Counted from the stretch's first letter, positions 48,332 through 59,357 are shown. The stretch: 64,000 nucleotides of DNA from Palleronia sp. LCG004 (GCF_032931615.1 NZ_CP136759.1:1488001-1552000); one strand, 5' to 3'. The notes: generated from the sequence alone by a model not told the origin. A program made the numbers and translations.

Positions 48332-50508
48332 TACTCCGCCCCTCCGCCGAGCGTCATCCAGGTAATCAGAAGGGCGAGCGCCACGACCATCGTGAAGGCG
48401 TAGTGGAAGAGGTATCCGCTTTGCGCACGGCCTGCGAGACGCGTCAGCATCGGCACGATCCCGAGCGCGATCCCGTTGATCCCGCCGTCGATGACGTTGC
48501 CGTCACCGCGCCGCCAGAGGAAGGCCCCGAGCCGCTTGGCAGGCTGGGTGAAGAGGACGTTGTAGACCTCGTCGAAATACCACTTGTTGAGCAGGAACTG
48601 GTAGAGGACCGGCTGGCTCTCGGCGAATTTGCGCGGCAGGTCGGGACGCCGGATATACATCATCCACGCCACGGCGAAACCGAAGATCATCGCGAAGAAC
48701 GGGCTTGCCTTCACCCATGTGGGCGCATGGTGGGCCTCGTCCATGACGTGGTTGTCGGGTGCCATGTAGATCGCGCCCGCTTCCCATCCGCCGGCCATGA
48801 CATCGGAATGGGCGTCGCCGCCCGCTTCGGTGTCCTGCGTCGGTTCTGTCACGTCCTCGAGCGCCTCGCCCGGCTGGCCTTCGGCCAGTTCCTCGGCCGC
48901 CACGACGACGCCCTCGCCGGTATCGTCGGCCAGTTCTCCGTGGACCTCTTCGCCCTCGGCCGCGACGCTGTGCTCGGGGATTCCGAAGAAGCGGTTCACC
49001 TGCGCGTGGTCACCGAAGAACGACCCGTACCAGATCATGCCGGAGAAGATCGCACCGAGTGCCAGCACGCCCAGAGGGGCCGTCATGATGATGGGCGATT
49101 CATGGGCATGTTCGTGCGTGTGCTTGTCGCCGCGCGGCTTGCCCCAGAAGGTCATGAACATCAGGCGCCAGGAATAGAAGCTCGTCATGGCGGCGGCGAT
49201 CACCAGCATCCAGTAGGCATATTGCCCCGGACCGCTGAGCGCGCCCCACGCGCTTTCTATGACGGCGTCCTTCGACAGGAACCCGGCGAAACCGATATGG
49301 GTGAGCGGAATGCCGACGCCCGTGATGGCGAGCGTGCCGATGAGCATCGCCCAGAACGTGTAGGGCATCTTGTCCTTGAGACCGCCGTAGTTCCGCATGT
49401 CCTGTTCGTGATGCATCCCGTGGATCACGGAGCCCGCGCCCAGGAACAACATCGCCTTGAAGAAGGCATGCGTGAAGAGATGGAACATCGCGCCGGAGTA
49501 GACGCCGACACCCGCCGCCACGAACATGTAGCCGAGCTGCGAGCAGGTCGAATAGGCGATGACGCGCTTGATGTCGTTCTGCACGAGACCCACGGTCGCC
49601 GCGAAGAAGGCGGTCGTGCCCCCGATGATCGTGATGAAGGCCGTCGCGGTCGGCGCGTACTCCATGATCGGCGACATGCGGCAGACGAGGAACACGCCCG
49701 CGGTGACCATCGTCGCGGCATGGATCAGCGCGGAGACGGGCGTGGGCCCTTCCATCGCGTCGGGCAGCCACGTGTGCAGCAGCAGCTGCGCCGACTTGCC
49801 CATCGCACCGATGAAGAGAAGGAACGCCACCACCTCGGCCGCCGGCCAGTCGCGCCAGAGGAACCGCAGCTGCGTATCGGCCAGCTCGGGGCCCGCCGCG
49901 AAGATCGGATCGAAATTGACGCTATCGACCAGGAAGAAGAGCGCGAAGATCCCGAGCGCGAAGCCGAAATCGCCGACCCGGTTCACGACGAACGCCTTGA
50001 TCGCCGCGGCGTTCGCGGACGGCTTGCGGTAGTAGAAGCCGATCAGCAGGTAGGACGCGACGCCGACCCCTTCCCAGCCGAAGAACATCTGGATGAGGTT
50101 ATCGGCCGTCACGAGCATGAGCATCGCGAAGGTGAAGAACGAAAGATACGCGAAGAACCGCGGGCGATAGCTTTCGCCTTCGCGGAAATTCTCGTCATGG
50201 GCCATGTAGCCGAAGGAATAGAGATGGACGAGCGCCGAGACCGTCGTGATCACGATGAGCATGATCGCGGTCAGGCGGTCGAGCCGGATGGCCCAGTCGG
50301 TCGTGAGCGACCCGCTCTCGATCCAGCGGAGGATCTCGATCTGGCGCATCTCGCCGTCGAAGGTGAAGAAGACGATCCACGACAGGAAGGCGGCGAGGAA
50401 CAGTAGCCCGGTCGCGACCCATTGCGCCGGCTTCTCGCCGATGATCCGCCAGCAGAAGCCGCAGATGAGCGCGCCTACGAGCGGCGCGAAGAGGATGATC
50501 GTGGTCAT
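48331..50508 (-). CDS. nuoL: NADH-quinone oxidoreductase subunit L
   Basis: Distal antiporter-like subunit of complex I with the long lateral helix; 725 residues against about 613 in E. coli. Conserved are [17 protein letters not shown] and [16 protein letters not shown]. Much of the extra length is an acidic, low-complexity insert at about residues 514-570 (Glu/Asp/Ala/Gly, for example [14 protein letters not shown]), preceded by a His-rich stretch [10 protein letters not shown]. The insert lies in a loop between late helices and is in frame, so it is not a sequencing error. Confidence 0.96.
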   Translation of the reverse strand: MTTIILFAPLVGALICGFCWRIIGEKPAQWVATGLLFLAAFLSWIVFFTFDGEMRQIEILRWIESGSLTTDWAIRLDRLTAIMLIVITTVSALVHLYSFGYMAHDENFREGESYRPRFFAYLSFFTFAMLMLVTADNLIQMFFGWEGVGVASYLLIGFYYRKPSANAAAIKAFVVNRVGDFGFALGIFALFFLVDSVNFDPIFAAGPELADTQLRFLWRDWPAAEVVAFLLFIGAMGKSAQLLLHTWLPDAMEGPTPVSALIHAATMVTAGVFLVCRMSPIMEYAPTATAFITIIGGTTAFFAATVGLVQNDIKRVIAYSTCSQLGYMFVAAGVGVYSGAMFHLFTHAFFKAMLFLGAGSVIHGMHHEQDMRNYGGLKDKMPYTFWAMLIGTLAITGVGIPLTHIGFAGFLSKDAVIESAWGALSGPGQYAYWMLVIAAAMTSFYSWRLMFMTFWGKPRGDKHTHEHAHESPIIMTAPLGVLALGAIFSGMIWYGSFFGDHAQVNRFFGIPEHSVAAEGEEVHGELADDTGEGVVVAAEELAEGQPGEALEDVTEPTQDTEAGGDAHSDVMAGGWEAGAIYMAPDNHVMDEAHHAPTWVKASPFFAMIFGFAVAWMMYIRRPDLPRKFAESQPVLYQFLLNKWYFDEVYNVLFTQPAKRLGAFLWRRGDGNVIDGGINGIALGIVPMLTRLAGRAQSGYLFHYAFTMVVALALLITWMTLGGGAE

Positions 50509-50515
50509 GACGCGC

Positions 50516-50821
50516 TCAGCCCTTCATCACGTTGATGTCTTCGACGTCGATCGTGCCGCGATTGCGGAAGAAGCAGACGAGGATGGCGAGGCCGATCGCG
50601 GCCTCGGCCGCCGCGACGGTCAGCACGAAGAGCGTGAAGACCTGCCCGACGAGATCGCCGAGATAGGCCGAGAACGCGACGAAGTTGATGTTCACCGCCA
50701 GGAGCATCAGCTCGATGCTCATGAGGATGATGATCACGTTCTTGCGGTTCACGAAGAGACCGAAGATGCCGATCACGAATAGTGCCGCCGCAACGGTCAG
50801 GTAATGTTCCAGTCCGATCAT
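50516..50821 (-). CDS. nuoK: NADH-quinone oxidoreductase subunit K
   Basis: Small three-helix membrane subunit of complex I (101 residues, exact family length) with the functional glutamates in [14 protein letters not shown] and [11 protein letters not shown]. It begins 17 bases after the micro-ORF and ends 7 bases before nuoL. Confidence 0.97.
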   Translation of the reverse strand: MIGLEHYLTVAAALFVIGIFGLFVNRKNVIIILMSIELMLLAVNINFVAFSAYLGDLVGQVFTLFVLTVAAAEAAIGLAILVCFFRNRGTIDVEDINVMKG

Positions 50822-50838
50822 GTCCGGTCCCTGGTCTT

Positions 50839-50913
50839 CTAGAGAAATGTGTAGCCGCCACCGAACAGGATGATCAGCACGACGATGACGACGACGATTG
50901 TGGTGTTCGACAT
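50839..50913 (-). CDS. 24-residue single-span membrane peptide between nuoJ and nuoK
   Basis: A micro-ORF of 24 codons beginning MSNTTIVVV and ending FGGGYTFL, with an almost unbroken Val/Ile/Leu run that would span a membrane once. It is tightly packed: 4 bases after the nuoJ stop and 17 before the nuoK start, in the same direction. The spacing leaves no other purpose for these 75 bases. The ribosome site AAGGA is 12 bases upstream, a little far, so translation may depend on coupling to nuoJ. It is too short for homology; expression is unproven. Confidence 0.55.
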   Translation of the reverse strand: MSNTTIVVVIVVLIILFGGGYTFL

Positions 50914-50917
50914 GGGG

Positions 50918-51532
50918 CTAGAGTCCTTGTCCCGATTTCACGTCCTTGAGCTCCATCGCCTTGGCCGGATCGCGCATCATCTGGGCGACGGCGCTCTGCC
51001 GCTTCACGTCGGTACGATGACGGAGCGTGAGGACGATCGCGCCGATCATGGCGACGAGCAGGATGAGGCCTGCGAGCTGGAAGAGGAGGATGTAGCGGTC
51101 GTAGATGAGCTGCCCCAGCAGGTTGGTGTTCGCCGCGTTGCTGAAGTCGACCGGACGGGCCGCCAGGTTCTGTTCGGCCAGCGGCGAGCTTTCCCAGACG
51201 CCGAAGGCGATGGCGAGCTGCATGAGGATCACGATGCCGATGAGCATTGCGAGCGGCATGTAGCGCGACACCTGCGCCTTGAGTTCGGTGAAGTCCACGT
51301 CGAGCATCATGACGACGAAGAGGAAGAGAACGGCCACCGCCCCCACATAGACGATGATGAGGAGCATCGCGACGAACTCGGCCCCGAGCAGCACGAAGAG
51401 CCCGGCAGACGACAGGAATGCGAGGATCAGCCACAGCACGGAATGCACGGGGTTGCGCGCGATGACCGTGAAGAGGCCAGCCACGACCACCGCGATGGCG
51501 AAGAGATAGAAGGCGAAATCGGGTGGGGTCAT
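50918..51532 (-). CDS. nuoJ: NADH-quinone oxidoreductase subunit J
   Basis: Membrane subunit of complex I with five helices; 204 residues. The broken helix 3 motif is seen as [21 protein letters not shown]. The C-terminal tail is charged. It starts 30 bases after the nuoI stop. Confidence 0.96.
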   Translation of the reverse strand: MTPPDFAFYLFAIAVVVAGLFTVIARNPVHSVLWLILAFLSSAGLFVLLGAEFVAMLLIIVYVGAVAVLFLFVVMMLDVDFTELKAQVSRYMPLAMLIGIVILMQLAIAFGVWESSPLAEQNLAARPVDFSNAANTNLLGQLIYDRYILLFQLAGLILLVAMIGAIVLTLRHRTDVKRQSAVAQMMRDPAKAMELKDVKSGQGL

Positions 51533-51562
51533 GGCTGTCCTCGGATGGCTCTCGGGCTTCCC

Positions 51563-52057
51563 TTAGCGGTAGGGAGCTTCGATTTCCAGATTGCGCGCGA
51601 TCTCGGCTTCCCAGCGATCGCCGTTCTCCAGAAGTTTCGCCTTGTCGTAGTAGAGTTCCTCGCGCGTTTCGGTCGAGAACTCGAAATTCGGCCCCTCGAC
51701 GATCGCATCGACCGGGCAGGCCTCCTGACAGAAACCGCAATAGATGCATTTCGTCATGTCGATGTCGTAGCGGGTCGTGCGGCGCGACCCGTCGGCGCGG
51801 GGCTCCGCGTCGATGGTGATCGCCTGCGCGGGACAGATCGCCTCGCAGAGCTTGCACGCGATGCACCGCTCCTCGCCGTTGGGATAACGGCGGAGCGCAT
51901 GCTCGCCGCGGAACCGCGCGCTAAGCGCGCCCTTCTCGTGCGGGTAGTTCAGCGTCGCCTTCGGCGCGAAGAAGTATTTCAGGCCGAGCTTGAGGCCCTT
52001 GAACATGTCGAACAGCAGCCAGTAGCGACCGGCGCGGGCGTAGTCGAAGGTGCTCAT
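51563..52057 (-). CDS. nuoI: NADH-quinone oxidoreductase subunit I
   Basis: Peripheral-arm subunit carrying clusters N6a and N6b. It has 164 residues with two classical [4Fe-4S] motifs, Cys65/68/71/75 and Cys104/107/110/114. The amphipathic N-terminus ([17 protein letters not shown]) contacts the membrane arm. It lies 63 bases after nuoH. Confidence 0.97.
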   Translation of the reverse strand: MSTFDYARAGRYWLLFDMFKGLKLGLKYFFAPKATLNYPHEKGALSARFRGEHALRRYPNGEERCIACKLCEAICPAQAITIDAEPRADGSRRTTRYDIDMTKCIYCGFCQEACPVDAIVEGPNFEFSTETREELYYDKAKLLENGDRWEAEIARNLEIEAPYR

Positions 52058-52120
52058 GTCACGTCATCCAATCCTGAATGTCTGTCGCGGGCGGGCGGGC
52101 ATGGTATCGGTCAAGGTTCG

Positions 52121-53158
52121 TCAGCCCCCCAGTGTCCAGCGGGCATAGGCTCCGCCGAAGAGCTCGAAATGGGCGAAGAAGGAAACCAGCACGACCCAGA
52201 CGAGGCTGAAGGGAAGGAAGACCTTCCAGCCGAGCCGCATCAGCTGGTCGTAGCGATAGCGCGGAACGACGGCCTTCACCATGGCGAAGAGGCAGAAGAA
52301 GAACGCCATCTTGAGCACCATCCAGAACGCACCGTCGGGCAGGAACGGAATGGGCGAGAGCCAGCCGCCGAAGAAGAGCAGCGAGGTAACCGCGCAGAGC
52401 AGGAAGATCGCGATGTATTCGCCCGCCATGAACAGCAGGAAGGGCGTCGAGGAATACTCCACCTGATAGCCGGCCACGAGTTCGGATTCGGCCTCGGGAA
52501 GGTCGAACGGGGCGCGGTTCGTCTCGGCCAGGCAGGAGATGAAGAACAGGAAGACCATCGGGAAATGCGGCAGCCAGTACCACGAGAAGATCCCGTAATC
52601 GCCGTCCTGCGCGCGCACGATGTCGCCGAAGTTCAGGCTGCCCGTCGTGATGATCACGCCGATGATGATGAGGCCCAGCGAGACCTCGTAGGAGATCATC
52701 TGCGCCGCCGACCTGAGCGAGCCCAGGAACGGATATTTCGAGTTCGACGCCCAGCCGCCCATGATCACGCCGTAGACCTCGAGCGAGGAGATCGCGAAGA
52801 TGAAGAGGACGGCGACGTTGATGTCGGCGAGGATCCAGGTCTCGTTGAACGGAATGACCGCCCAGGCCAGCATCGCGAGGACGAAGGACATCAGCGGTGC
52901 CAGCAGGAACACGGTGCGATCCGCACCGGCCGGGATCACCACTTCCTTCAGGACGTATTTCAGAGCGTCGGCCACCGTCTGCAGAAGGCCGAAGATGCCG
53001 ACGACGTTCGGGCCGCGCCGCATCTGGACCGCGGCCCAGATCTTCCGGTCGCCATAGACCATGAACAGCAGCGAGATCATGACGAAGCTCACGATCATGC
53101 TCGCCTGCGCCGCGACGGTCAAAACGATGCCTGCCGGGGTGCTCAGAAATTCAGACAT
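52121..53158 (-). CDS. nuoH: NADH-quinone oxidoreductase subunit H
   Basis: Membrane subunit forming the quinone chamber and the E-channel of complex I; 345 residues, eight helices. Conserved are [20 protein letters not shown] and the Glu-rich [21 protein letters not shown] gap of 235 bases separates it from nuoG, the longest inside the membrane-arm part of the operon, and holds no supportable gene. Confidence 0.97.
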   Translation of the reverse strand: MSEFLSTPAGIVLTVAAQASMIVSFVMISLLFMVYGDRKIWAAVQMRRGPNVVGIFGLLQTVADALKYVLKEVVIPAGADRTVFLLAPLMSFVLAMLAWAVIPFNETWILADINVAVLFIFAISSLEVYGVIMGGWASNSKYPFLGSLRSAAQMISYEVSLGLIIIGVIITTGSLNFGDIVRAQDGDYGIFSWYWLPHFPMVFLFFISCLAETNRAPFDLPEAESELVAGYQVEYSSTPFLLFMAGEYIAIFLLCAVTSLLFFGGWLSPIPFLPDGAFWMVLKMAFFFCLFAMVKAVVPRYRYDQLMRLGWKVFLPFSLVWVVLVSFFAHFELFGGAYARWTLGG

Positions 53159-53393
53159 GGGCCAGTTGCTCCGTCATGGTCGGTCCGTGGCGATACCGCT
53201 CGCCGGCGGATCACCACAACGATGTCGGCGTCGAGGGATCCGATGACTCACGCGGTCCCGACGGGGAGACGTAAATCCTATCTCGGCAGCGTGTGCCACC
53301 CTCCGGCGTCATATTCGTGCGCATATGACGCGCAATTTCTCCGCTGTCCAGTCTCGACGCGGAAGCCGGGCCGCGCGGGGCGGCCCGACCGTG

Positions 53394-55418
53394 TCACTCG
53401 GCGGCCAGAGCCGTCCGGTTGCGTGCCTTCGCGCCCGCGCTGAGCTCGGCCATCAGCTCGCTCGCCCGGGCGATCGGGTTGACCAGGTAGTGATCCTCGA
53501 TCGCCCGCCCCAGCGGAGCATCGTCGAACTCTCCGCGATCGAGCGCATGCACCTCGTTCACCGGGACCTCGTCGAGGAGGCCCAGATGGGGCACCGCGTC
53601 GATCATGGCCCGACGAAGCTGCGCCAGCGAATCGTAGGGAAGCGTGGCACCGACTTCGGCCGACAGCGCACGCAGGATGGCCCAGTTCTCCTTGGCCTCG
53701 CCCGGCGCGAAATTGGCGCGGATCGCGATCTGCGGACGGCCTTCGGTATTCACGAAGACGGCCTGTTCCTCGGTCCAGGCAGCGGCCGGCAGGATGATGT
53801 CGGCACGATGGGCCCCGCGATCGCCGTGGCTGCCCTGATAGATGACCGTGGGGCCGGCCGCGATCTCGACCTCGTCGGCCCCAAGCGCGAAGATCGTCTC
53901 GGCCCCGTCGAGCGCCGCGTCGATCCCGCCTTCGGTGACGGCACCCACATCCATCGCGCCGACGCGCGAGGCCGCGACGTGCAGGATCAGCAAACCGGCA
54001 TTCGCGATTTCGGCCATCTTCTGCGCTTCGGCCAGGATCGCGGCCCCGTCGGGTCGACGCAGCGCCGCCTGGCCGACGATGATGATCGCGCTCTTCTCGT
54101 CGCGCGTCTCGTCGCTCACGCCCTTGTCGATCAGATCGCGCAGGTCGGCGACCTTGTCGCCCGCGTGATGGTAATCGTAGGTGAGATCCACCGCCTCGCC
54201 GACGAGCGCGACATCCGCACCGCGCAGCCAAGCCTTGCGAATGCGCGAATTGAGAACGGGCGCTTCGGTGCGCGGATTGGCCCCGACGATCAGAACGGTG
54301 CGGGCATGATCGATATCCTCGATCGTGGCGGTCCCGGCATATCCCGCACGGTTGCCCGCGGGCAGCTTGGCACCGTCGAGACGGGATTCGATCTTGCCGC
54401 CCTGCCCCTCGATCAACTCCTTCAGGGCGAAGATCGCCTCGGTCGGCGCGAGATCACCGACGATGCCCGCGACCTTGCGGCCCTTCATCGCGGCGGCCGC
54501 GGCCGACAGCGCCTCGGGCCAGCTTGCCGGGCGGAGCTTGCCGTTCTCGCGGATGAACGGACGGTCGAGCCGCTGACGGCGCAGGCCGTCCCAGACATAG
54601 CGAGACCGGTCGGCGAGCCATTCCTCGTTCACGCCGTCATTGTTGCGCGGCAGGATGCGCATGACTTCGCGCCCCTTGGTGTCGACGCGGATGTTCGAGC
54701 CGAGCGCGTCCATCACGTCGATCGTCTCGGTCTTCTGCAATTCCCAGGGCCGTGCGGTGAAGGCGTAGGGCTTCGAGGTCAGCGCACCCACGGGGCAAAG
54801 ATCGACGATGTTGCCCTGCATCTCGGAATCGAGTGTGGCTCCGAGATAGGAGGTGATCTCGGCATCCTCGCCGCGACCGGTCTGGCCGAGTTCGGGCATG
54901 CCGGCGACCTCGGTGATGAAGCGGACGCAGCGCGTGCACGAGATGCACCGCGTCATGTGCGTCCCGACGAGCGGCCCGAGGTCGAGATTCGACACGGCGC
55001 GCTTCGGCTCGCGGTAGCGCGAGAAATCCACGCCGTAGGCCATCGCCTGGTCCTGGAGGTCGCATTCCCCGCCCTGGTCGCAGATCGGGCAGTCGAGCGG
55101 ATGGTTGATCAGCAGGAACTCCATCACGCCCTCGCGGGCCTTCTTGACCATCGGGCTGGAGGTCTTGATCTCCGGCGGCGCGCCGTCCTTGCCGGGGCGA
55201 AGGTCGCGCACCTGCATCGCGCAGGAGGCCGCGGGCTTCGGAGGGCCGCCGACGACCTCGACCAGGCACATGCGGCAATTGCCGGCGATGCTCAGACGTT
55301 CGTGATAGCAGAAGCGGGGGATCTCGATATCGGCCTGCTCGCAAGCCTGGATCAGCGTCATCGCCGGGTCGACGTCGATCTCCCGTCCGTCGATGATGAT
55401 GGTGCGAAGATCGCTCAT
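53394..55418 (-). CDS. nuoG: NADH-quinone oxidoreductase subunit G
   Basis: Largest peripheral-arm subunit (674 residues), carrying [2Fe-2S] cluster N1b and [4Fe-4S] clusters N4 and N5. The N-terminal ferredoxin domain shows [17 protein letters not shown], the His-Cys3 motif region [18 protein letters not shown] and [10 protein letters not shown]. The remainder is a degenerate molybdopterin oxidoreductase domain. It is shorter than E. coli NuoG (about 908) and resembles the mitochondrial 75-kDa type. Confidence 0.96.
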   Translation of the reverse strand: MSDLRTIIIDGREIDVDPAMTLIQACEQADIEIPRFCYHERLSIAGNCRMCLVEVVGGPPKPAASCAMQVRDLRPGKDGAPPEIKTSSPMVKKAREGVMEFLLINHPLDCPICDQGGECDLQDQAMAYGVDFSRYREPKRAVSNLDLGPLVGTHMTRCISCTRCVRFITEVAGMPELGQTGRGEDAEITSYLGATLDSEMQGNIVDLCPVGALTSKPYAFTARPWELQKTETIDVMDALGSNIRVDTKGREVMRILPRNNDGVNEEWLADRSRYVWDGLRRQRLDRPFIRENGKLRPASWPEALSAAAAAMKGRKVAGIVGDLAPTEAIFALKELIEGQGGKIESRLDGAKLPAGNRAGYAGTATIEDIDHARTVLIVGANPRTEAPVLNSRIRKAWLRGADVALVGEAVDLTYDYHHAGDKVADLRDLIDKGVSDETRDEKSAIIIVGQAALRRPDGAAILAEAQKMAEIANAGLLILHVAASRVGAMDVGAVTEGGIDAALDGAETIFALGADEVEIAAGPTVIYQGSHGDRGAHRADIILPAAAWTEEQAVFVNTEGRPQIAIRANFAPGEAKENWAILRALSAEVGATLPYDSLAQLRRAMIDAVPHLGLLDEVPVNEVHALDRGEFDDAPLGRAIEDHYLVNPIARASELMAELSAGAKARNRTALAAE

Positions 55419-55555
55419 GAAGACAACTCCATAACCATGGGTCCCGAAGGCGGTCGGGCAGCCCCCAAAGGGCCGTCACGCGTCATGTAACGCCGATCGC
55501 CGACGGAGAAAACCGCGCAATCGCCCCAATCGCGGATTTGTCGCAGACGACGCCG

Positions 55556-55906
55556 CTAGCGGCAATATCCGGTGAAGCCCCAGCTTCCGAGATGAAGCTC
55601 GGTATAGCGGAAGGTCCCGTCGATCGTCGCGGCAGCCGATCCGTGACGCGCACGGCAATGCGCGGCGGCGGCGGAGGCGGCGCGAACCGTCGCCTGACGT
55701 TCGGGGACGATATTGGGCGTGACGTAGATTTCGAACCGGTCGCGCCTGCGAAGGGAAAACCCGTCCTGACGGGGAATCACCACCTGCACGTCGGCCGGCA
55801 CCGTGAGCGGGATGTATCCGGGCGGATGCGCGGCCAGGATGCGATTCTGGGCACCGGCGATGCCGGCCGATGCGACCAGCGCACAGGCCATCAGGACAGC
55901 TTTCAT
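55556..55906 (-). CDS. Small secreted protein in the nuo operon
   Basis: Unrecognised 116-residue protein with a signal peptide (MKAVLMACALVASAGIAGA) and a short beta-rich domain with two Cys (AAHCRARHG and the terminal GYCR) that may pair. Its ATG overlaps the stop of the DUF5333 gene by one base (TGATG), so it is coupled. It lies 137 bases before nuoG. The start ending at 55906 is set by signal peptide and coupling. Confidence 0.75.
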   Translation of the reverse strand: MKAVLMACALVASAGIAGAQNRILAAHPPGYIPLTVPADVQVVIPRQDGFSLRRRDRFEIYVTPNIVPERQATVRAASAAAAHCRARHGSAAATIDGTFRYTELHLGSWGFTGYCR

Positions 55907-56316
55907 CAATTTCCCCTGAGCAGGCGCCCGGCGGGCGTGTTGCGCGCGATTTCCTCGCGTCCGACCTGACAATAGCCCGCGCTCGACCCGTCCGTCACCC
56001 CCCGTGCGGCAAGATCGCTGCGGATCTCGGCCCGCAGGGCATCCTTCGCCGCGTCATCGTCCTCGAGCGCCTTCACGTCGGCTTCGCTGTAGCCGTTCTC
56101 GCGTGCGTAGCTTTCGAGCGATTTCAGCATGGAATACGCCCGGATGAGGCGCGGGCTGATATCGGGGCAGTTCTTGCGGATCTCGTCGGCCAGGCCGATG
56201 GCATAGAAGCCGTTCCGGACGACCTCGTTCTCCTTCAGAGGCACTTGCTGTGCCTCGAGCGCCAGCGCGGGCGACAGGAAGGCCGCCGCCAGGACAAGGG
56301 ATTTCCAGGTTTTCAT
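55906..56316 (-). CDS. DUF5333 domain-containing secreted protein
   Basis: A 136-residue protein with a signal peptide (MKTWKSLVLAAAFLSPALA) and a helical domain containing GLADEIRKNCPDISPRLIR and GYCQVGREEIARN, a pattern I associate with DUF5333, a Rhodobacteraceae-specific family often coded in nuo operons. Two conserved Cys could form a disulphide. Role unknown; assembly or periplasmic interaction with complex I is only a guess from location. Confidence 0.78.
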   Translation of the reverse strand: MKTWKSLVLAAAFLSPALALEAQQVPLKENEVVRNGFYAIGLADEIRKNCPDISPRLIRAYSMLKSLESYARENGYSEADVKALEDDDAAKDALRAEIRSDLAARGVTDGSSAGYCQVGREEIARNTPAGRLLRGN

Positions 56317-56416
56317 GGCAGGCTCCGTCATGCTCTTCAGGGATCAGGACCGCAGTCTGACCCATAGATCCTAATAAAGAGCGGAAAGCCGCCGATGCAA
56401 GTCGGCAACTTCGACG

Positions 56417-56767
56417 TTACCGTGAGGTACAGCGCCCTCGGACAAGCGCGCGGCCGTCGGGAAGAGCGGCGATCGCCCAATCGCCCGTCGCATCGGATCG
56501 CTGCCAGTCGATCCGCGACGATCCGAACCGGGCAAGGCAGTAGCGCGTCCCCTGATAGCGGGCCGATTCGCGCCAGGCCGCCAGCGCCGCGCCCCGTGTC
56601 TGTACACCGACGGCGAAGACCGGCGACCCGCGAGCCACGTCGATCCGCGCGTCGAACGGCAGCGGGGCCTCGGGCTGCCCCATCGACGTGAACGGGTTGA
56701 AACGGCTTATCGTGTCGCAGCCTGCAACCAGGGACAGGGCCAATACGCCCGCAATCAGTCGTGTCAC
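56417..56767 (-). CDS. Small lipoprotein in the nuo operon
   Basis: A 116-residue lipoprotein. The GTG ending at 56767 was chosen because GGGAG lies upstream and the product then starts with a type II signal (LIAGVLALSLVAGC, lipobox LVAGC, Cys about 17). The mature part is small and mixed alpha/beta with Trp-rich strands (AAWRESARYQGTRYCLARFG). It lies 104 bases after nuoF and 100 before the DUF5333 gene. No family recognised. Confidence 0.72.
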   Translation of the reverse strand: MTRLIAGVLALSLVAGCDTISRFNPFTSMGQPEAPLPFDARIDVARGSPVFAVGVQTRGAALAAWRESARYQGTRYCLARFGSSRIDWQRSDATGDWAIAALPDGRALVRGRCTSR

Positions 56768-56871
56768 GTCCCGCTCCCTTCCTCGTCGCGACACAGGGCC
56801 GCGCATCGCGGATACCCCGACCGACCGGTCTTCGCAATTCCGACGCGCGGCCCTTTCGTCCCGGCTCGGGA

Positions 56872-58158
56872 TTACTGGGCCGCGACCGGCGCGCGCTTCG
56901 ACGCGATGCGCTCCTCGATCTCGTCACGGAAATGCCGGATCAGGCCCTGGATCGGCCATGCGGCGGCATCGCCGAGCGCACAGATCGTGTGGCCCTCGAC
57001 CTGCTTCGTGACGTCGAGCAGCATGTCGATCTCGGACGGTTCGGCATCGCCCTTCACGAGACGATCCATCACGCGCATCATCCAGCCCGCCCCTTCGCGG
57101 CAGGGCGTACACTGACCGCAGCTCTCGTGCTTGTAGAACGCGCTCAGCCGCCAGATCGCCTTGATGATGTCGGTGGACTGATCCATCACGATCACCGCCG
57201 CGGTCCCGAGACCCGAGCGATTCTCCCTCAGCCAGTCGAAATCCATGATGCCTTCCTCGCGCATCACCCGCCCGGGCAGGCACGGAACCGAGGATCCACC
57301 GGGAATGACCGCCTTGAGGTTGTCCCAACCGCCGCGAATCCCGCCGCAATGCTTGTCGATCAGCTCCTCGAAGGTGATCGACATCGCTTCCTCGACGACG
57401 CACGGATTGTTCACGTGCCCCGAGATCGCGAAAAGCTTGGTGCCCGCGTTGTTCTCGCGTCCGAAGCTCGAGAACCAGGACGCGCCACGGCGCAGGATGG
57501 TCGGTGCGACGGCGATCGATTCGACGTTGTTGACCGTGGTCGGGCACCCGTAGAGACCCGCGCCCGCCGGAAACGGCGGCTTCATCCGAGGCATGCCCTT
57601 CTTGCCTTCGAGGCTTTCGAGAAGGGCGGTTTCCTCGCCGCAGATATAGGCCCCCGCCCCGTGCGTCAGGTAGAGGTCGAAATCCCAGCCGGACCCGGCG
57701 GCGTTCTTGCCCAGCAATCCGTCGTCATAGGCGGCGTCGATCGCCGCCTGGAGCGCCTCGCGCTCGCGGATGTATTCGCCTCGGATATAGATGTAGCAGG
57801 CATGCGCGTTCATCGCGAAGCTCGCGATCAGGCAGCCCTCGATCAGCGTGTGCGGATCGTGGCGCATGATCTCCCGGTCCTTGCAGGTTCCGGGCTCCGA
57901 TTCGTCGGCGTTCACCACGAGATAGGACGGCCGACCGTCCGATTCCTTCGGCATGAAGGACCATTTGACGCCGGTCGGGAAGCCCGCGCCCCCACGACCG
58001 CGCAGGCCCGAATCCTTCATCTCCTGAACGATCCAGTCACGACCCTTCTTGATGATGTCTGCCGTGCCGTCCCAATGCCCCCGCGCCTTCGCTCCGGCGA
58101 GCGAACGGTCCTTGAGACCGTAGAGGTTGGTGAAGATGCGGTCCTTGTCGTCCAGCAT
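56872..58158 (-). CDS. nuoF: NADH-quinone oxidoreductase subunit F
   Basis: Subunit that binds NADH and FMN and holds cluster N3; 428 residues, normal. Visible are the Gly-rich nucleotide site [13 protein letters not shown] (about 51-63), the FMN/NADH block [33 protein letters not shown], and the cluster ligands [12 protein letters not shown] with a distal Cys (HTICALGD). Confidence 0.97.
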   Translation of the reverse strand: MLDDKDRIFTNLYGLKDRSLAGAKARGHWDGTADIIKKGRDWIVQEMKDSGLRGRGGAGFPTGVKWSFMPKESDGRPSYLVVNADESEPGTCKDREIMRHDPHTLIEGCLIASFAMNAHACYIYIRGEYIREREALQAAIDAAYDDGLLGKNAAGSGWDFDLYLTHGAGAYICGEETALLESLEGKKGMPRMKPPFPAGAGLYGCPTTVNNVESIAVAPTILRRGASWFSSFGRENNAGTKLFAISGHVNNPCVVEEAMSITFEELIDKHCGGIRGGWDNLKAVIPGGSSVPCLPGRVMREEGIMDFDWLRENRSGLGTAAVIVMDQSTDIIKAIWRLSAFYKHESCGQCTPCREGAGWMMRVMDRLVKGDAEPSEIDMLLDVTKQVEGHTICALGDAAAWPIQGLIRHFRDEIEERIASKRAPVAAQ

Positions 58159-58205
58159 AACGGATATCCTTGCCTACGGGCGACCATCCGGCGGCCGCCG
58201 ATAAC

Positions 58206-58430
58206 TCATTTCGATGCGTCGCGACGCCGTCGCCAGATGCGAAACGTCACGATCAAAGCCCAGACGAAGGCGGCGAGTGCCGCCAGGTCGAGCAGGAACA
58301 CATATCGCGCCGGAAGGCCCAGCCATCCGCCGACCCATTGCCCGACGACCCAGACGACCATCGTCGCGGCGAGCACCACGCCGACATTCCGCGCCTGCTT
58401 CGCCTGGGCGAGCTCGTCAGCGCGGGACAT
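58206..58430 (-). CDS. DUF5337 domain-containing membrane protein
   Basis: A 74-residue protein with two membrane helices (about 16-36 and 44-64) and charged ends (MSRADELAQAKQARN; RIWRRRRDASK). It fits DUF5337, a small family known to me from Rhodobacteraceae nuo operons. Possibly an accessory of complex I; function unproven. It lies 47 bases before nuoF. Confidence 0.8.
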   Translation of the reverse strand: MSRADELAQAKQARNVGVVLAATMVVWVVGQWVGGWLGLPARYVFLLDLAALAAFVWALIVTFRIWRRRRDASK

Positions 58431-58475
58431 GATGCCCCCTGCCCCGCGGGACCGTCCATCCTCGACCGCTCAGCG

Positions 58476-59357
58476 TCACGACGCGGTAAGATCCTTCGCC
58501 TGGCTGCGCCAGTCGTCACGACTTGCCTTGCCGCGGAACCCTTCGATGTTCTCGTCCACCCAGGCGACTTCCCCATCGGTCCATCCGGCGATCTGGTCGT
58601 GATGGTAGAAGCCCATACGGTTCAGCGTTTCCTCCAGCCGCGGGCCGATGCCCCGGATCTCCTTCAGATCGTCCGCTCCGCCGTCGCGCGGACCGTCGAG
58701 ACGCGCGGGCTCGGTCCCGATGATCGTATCATCGACCGAAACCTGTGCATTCTCCCGCGGCGACGGATCCGAAGCCGCGGTGCCTGCGACACTGCTCGCC
58801 GCCGTTCCCGATGATCCGATCGCGACCGGCTCGGACGCGGTCTCCGGCCTGGCCTCCGCCGTCGTACCCGGTGCCGTCCCGTCATCGGCTTTCCTAGCGC
58901 CTGCATCGAAGGGCGTCCCTTCGAAACTGTCGGCATGGGCGTTGCGCACATCGGCGACCGCGCCCGAGGCGAGACCCGCCGCCCCCTGCCGGCCCGTTTC
59001 GGCCGGATAGATGGCGGGCGCTTCGGTCTCGGCGGACTTGTCCGAGCCCGCGGCGACACCCGCGGTCCCGGGCTTCAGGCCGGCTGTCCCGGATTCGACC
59101 GTGCGGTTGCCGAGCTTGCCGTCACTCGAAGGTGTCAGCGACCGGTGTTCGCGCACGGAGAGGGCCGGAGTGTCGTTGGCCTTGTGAAATCCCGTGAAGA
59201 GAAAGATCGCGGCCGCCGCGGCAACCACGAGGGCAAGAAACAGGGCGGGAGAGAACGAGAAACCGCCAACCACCATAAGCCCCACGAAAGCCACGAACCC
59301 GAAGCCTCCGGCGAGGGCCGCCACCAGGATCATGGATCCCTGCGTCTGCTTGCTCAT
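58476..59357 (-). CDS. Membrane protein with C-terminal helix-hairpin-helix-like domain, paralogous to the NuoE tail
   Basis: A 293-residue protein: two N-terminal membrane helices (about 9-55), a low-complexity Ala/Thr/Glu/Gly linker (about 60-225) and a C-terminal domain (229-293) starting DDLKEIRGIGPRLEETLN, a helix-hairpin-helix-type Gly-x-Gly motif. The same domain ends NuoE: over 63 aligned residues I count 42 identities. The start ending at 59357 removes an unlikely 11-residue leader. It is coded between nuoE and the DUF5337 gene. A membrane tether or assembly factor for the NADH-binding module is inferred, not shown. Confidence 0.82.
   Translation of the reverse strand: MSKQTQGSMILVAALAGGFGFVAFVGLMVVGGFSFSPALFLALVVAAAAAIFLFTGFHKANDTPALSVREHRSLTPSSDGKLGNRTVESGTAGLKPGTAGVAAGSDKSAETEAPAIYPAETGRQGAAGLASGAVADVRNAHADSFEGTPFDAGARKADDGTAPGTTAEARPETASEPVAIGSSGTAASSVAGTAASDPSPRENAQVSVDDTIIGTEPARLDGPRDGGADDLKEIRGIGPRLEETLNRMGFYHHDQIAGWTDGEVAWVDENIEGFRGKASRDDWRSQAKDLTAS

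Noticed and set aside
53150..53176. Eight-codon minus-strand frame overlapping the nuoH start
   Set aside because: Too short to call; it may help coupling but has no independent support.
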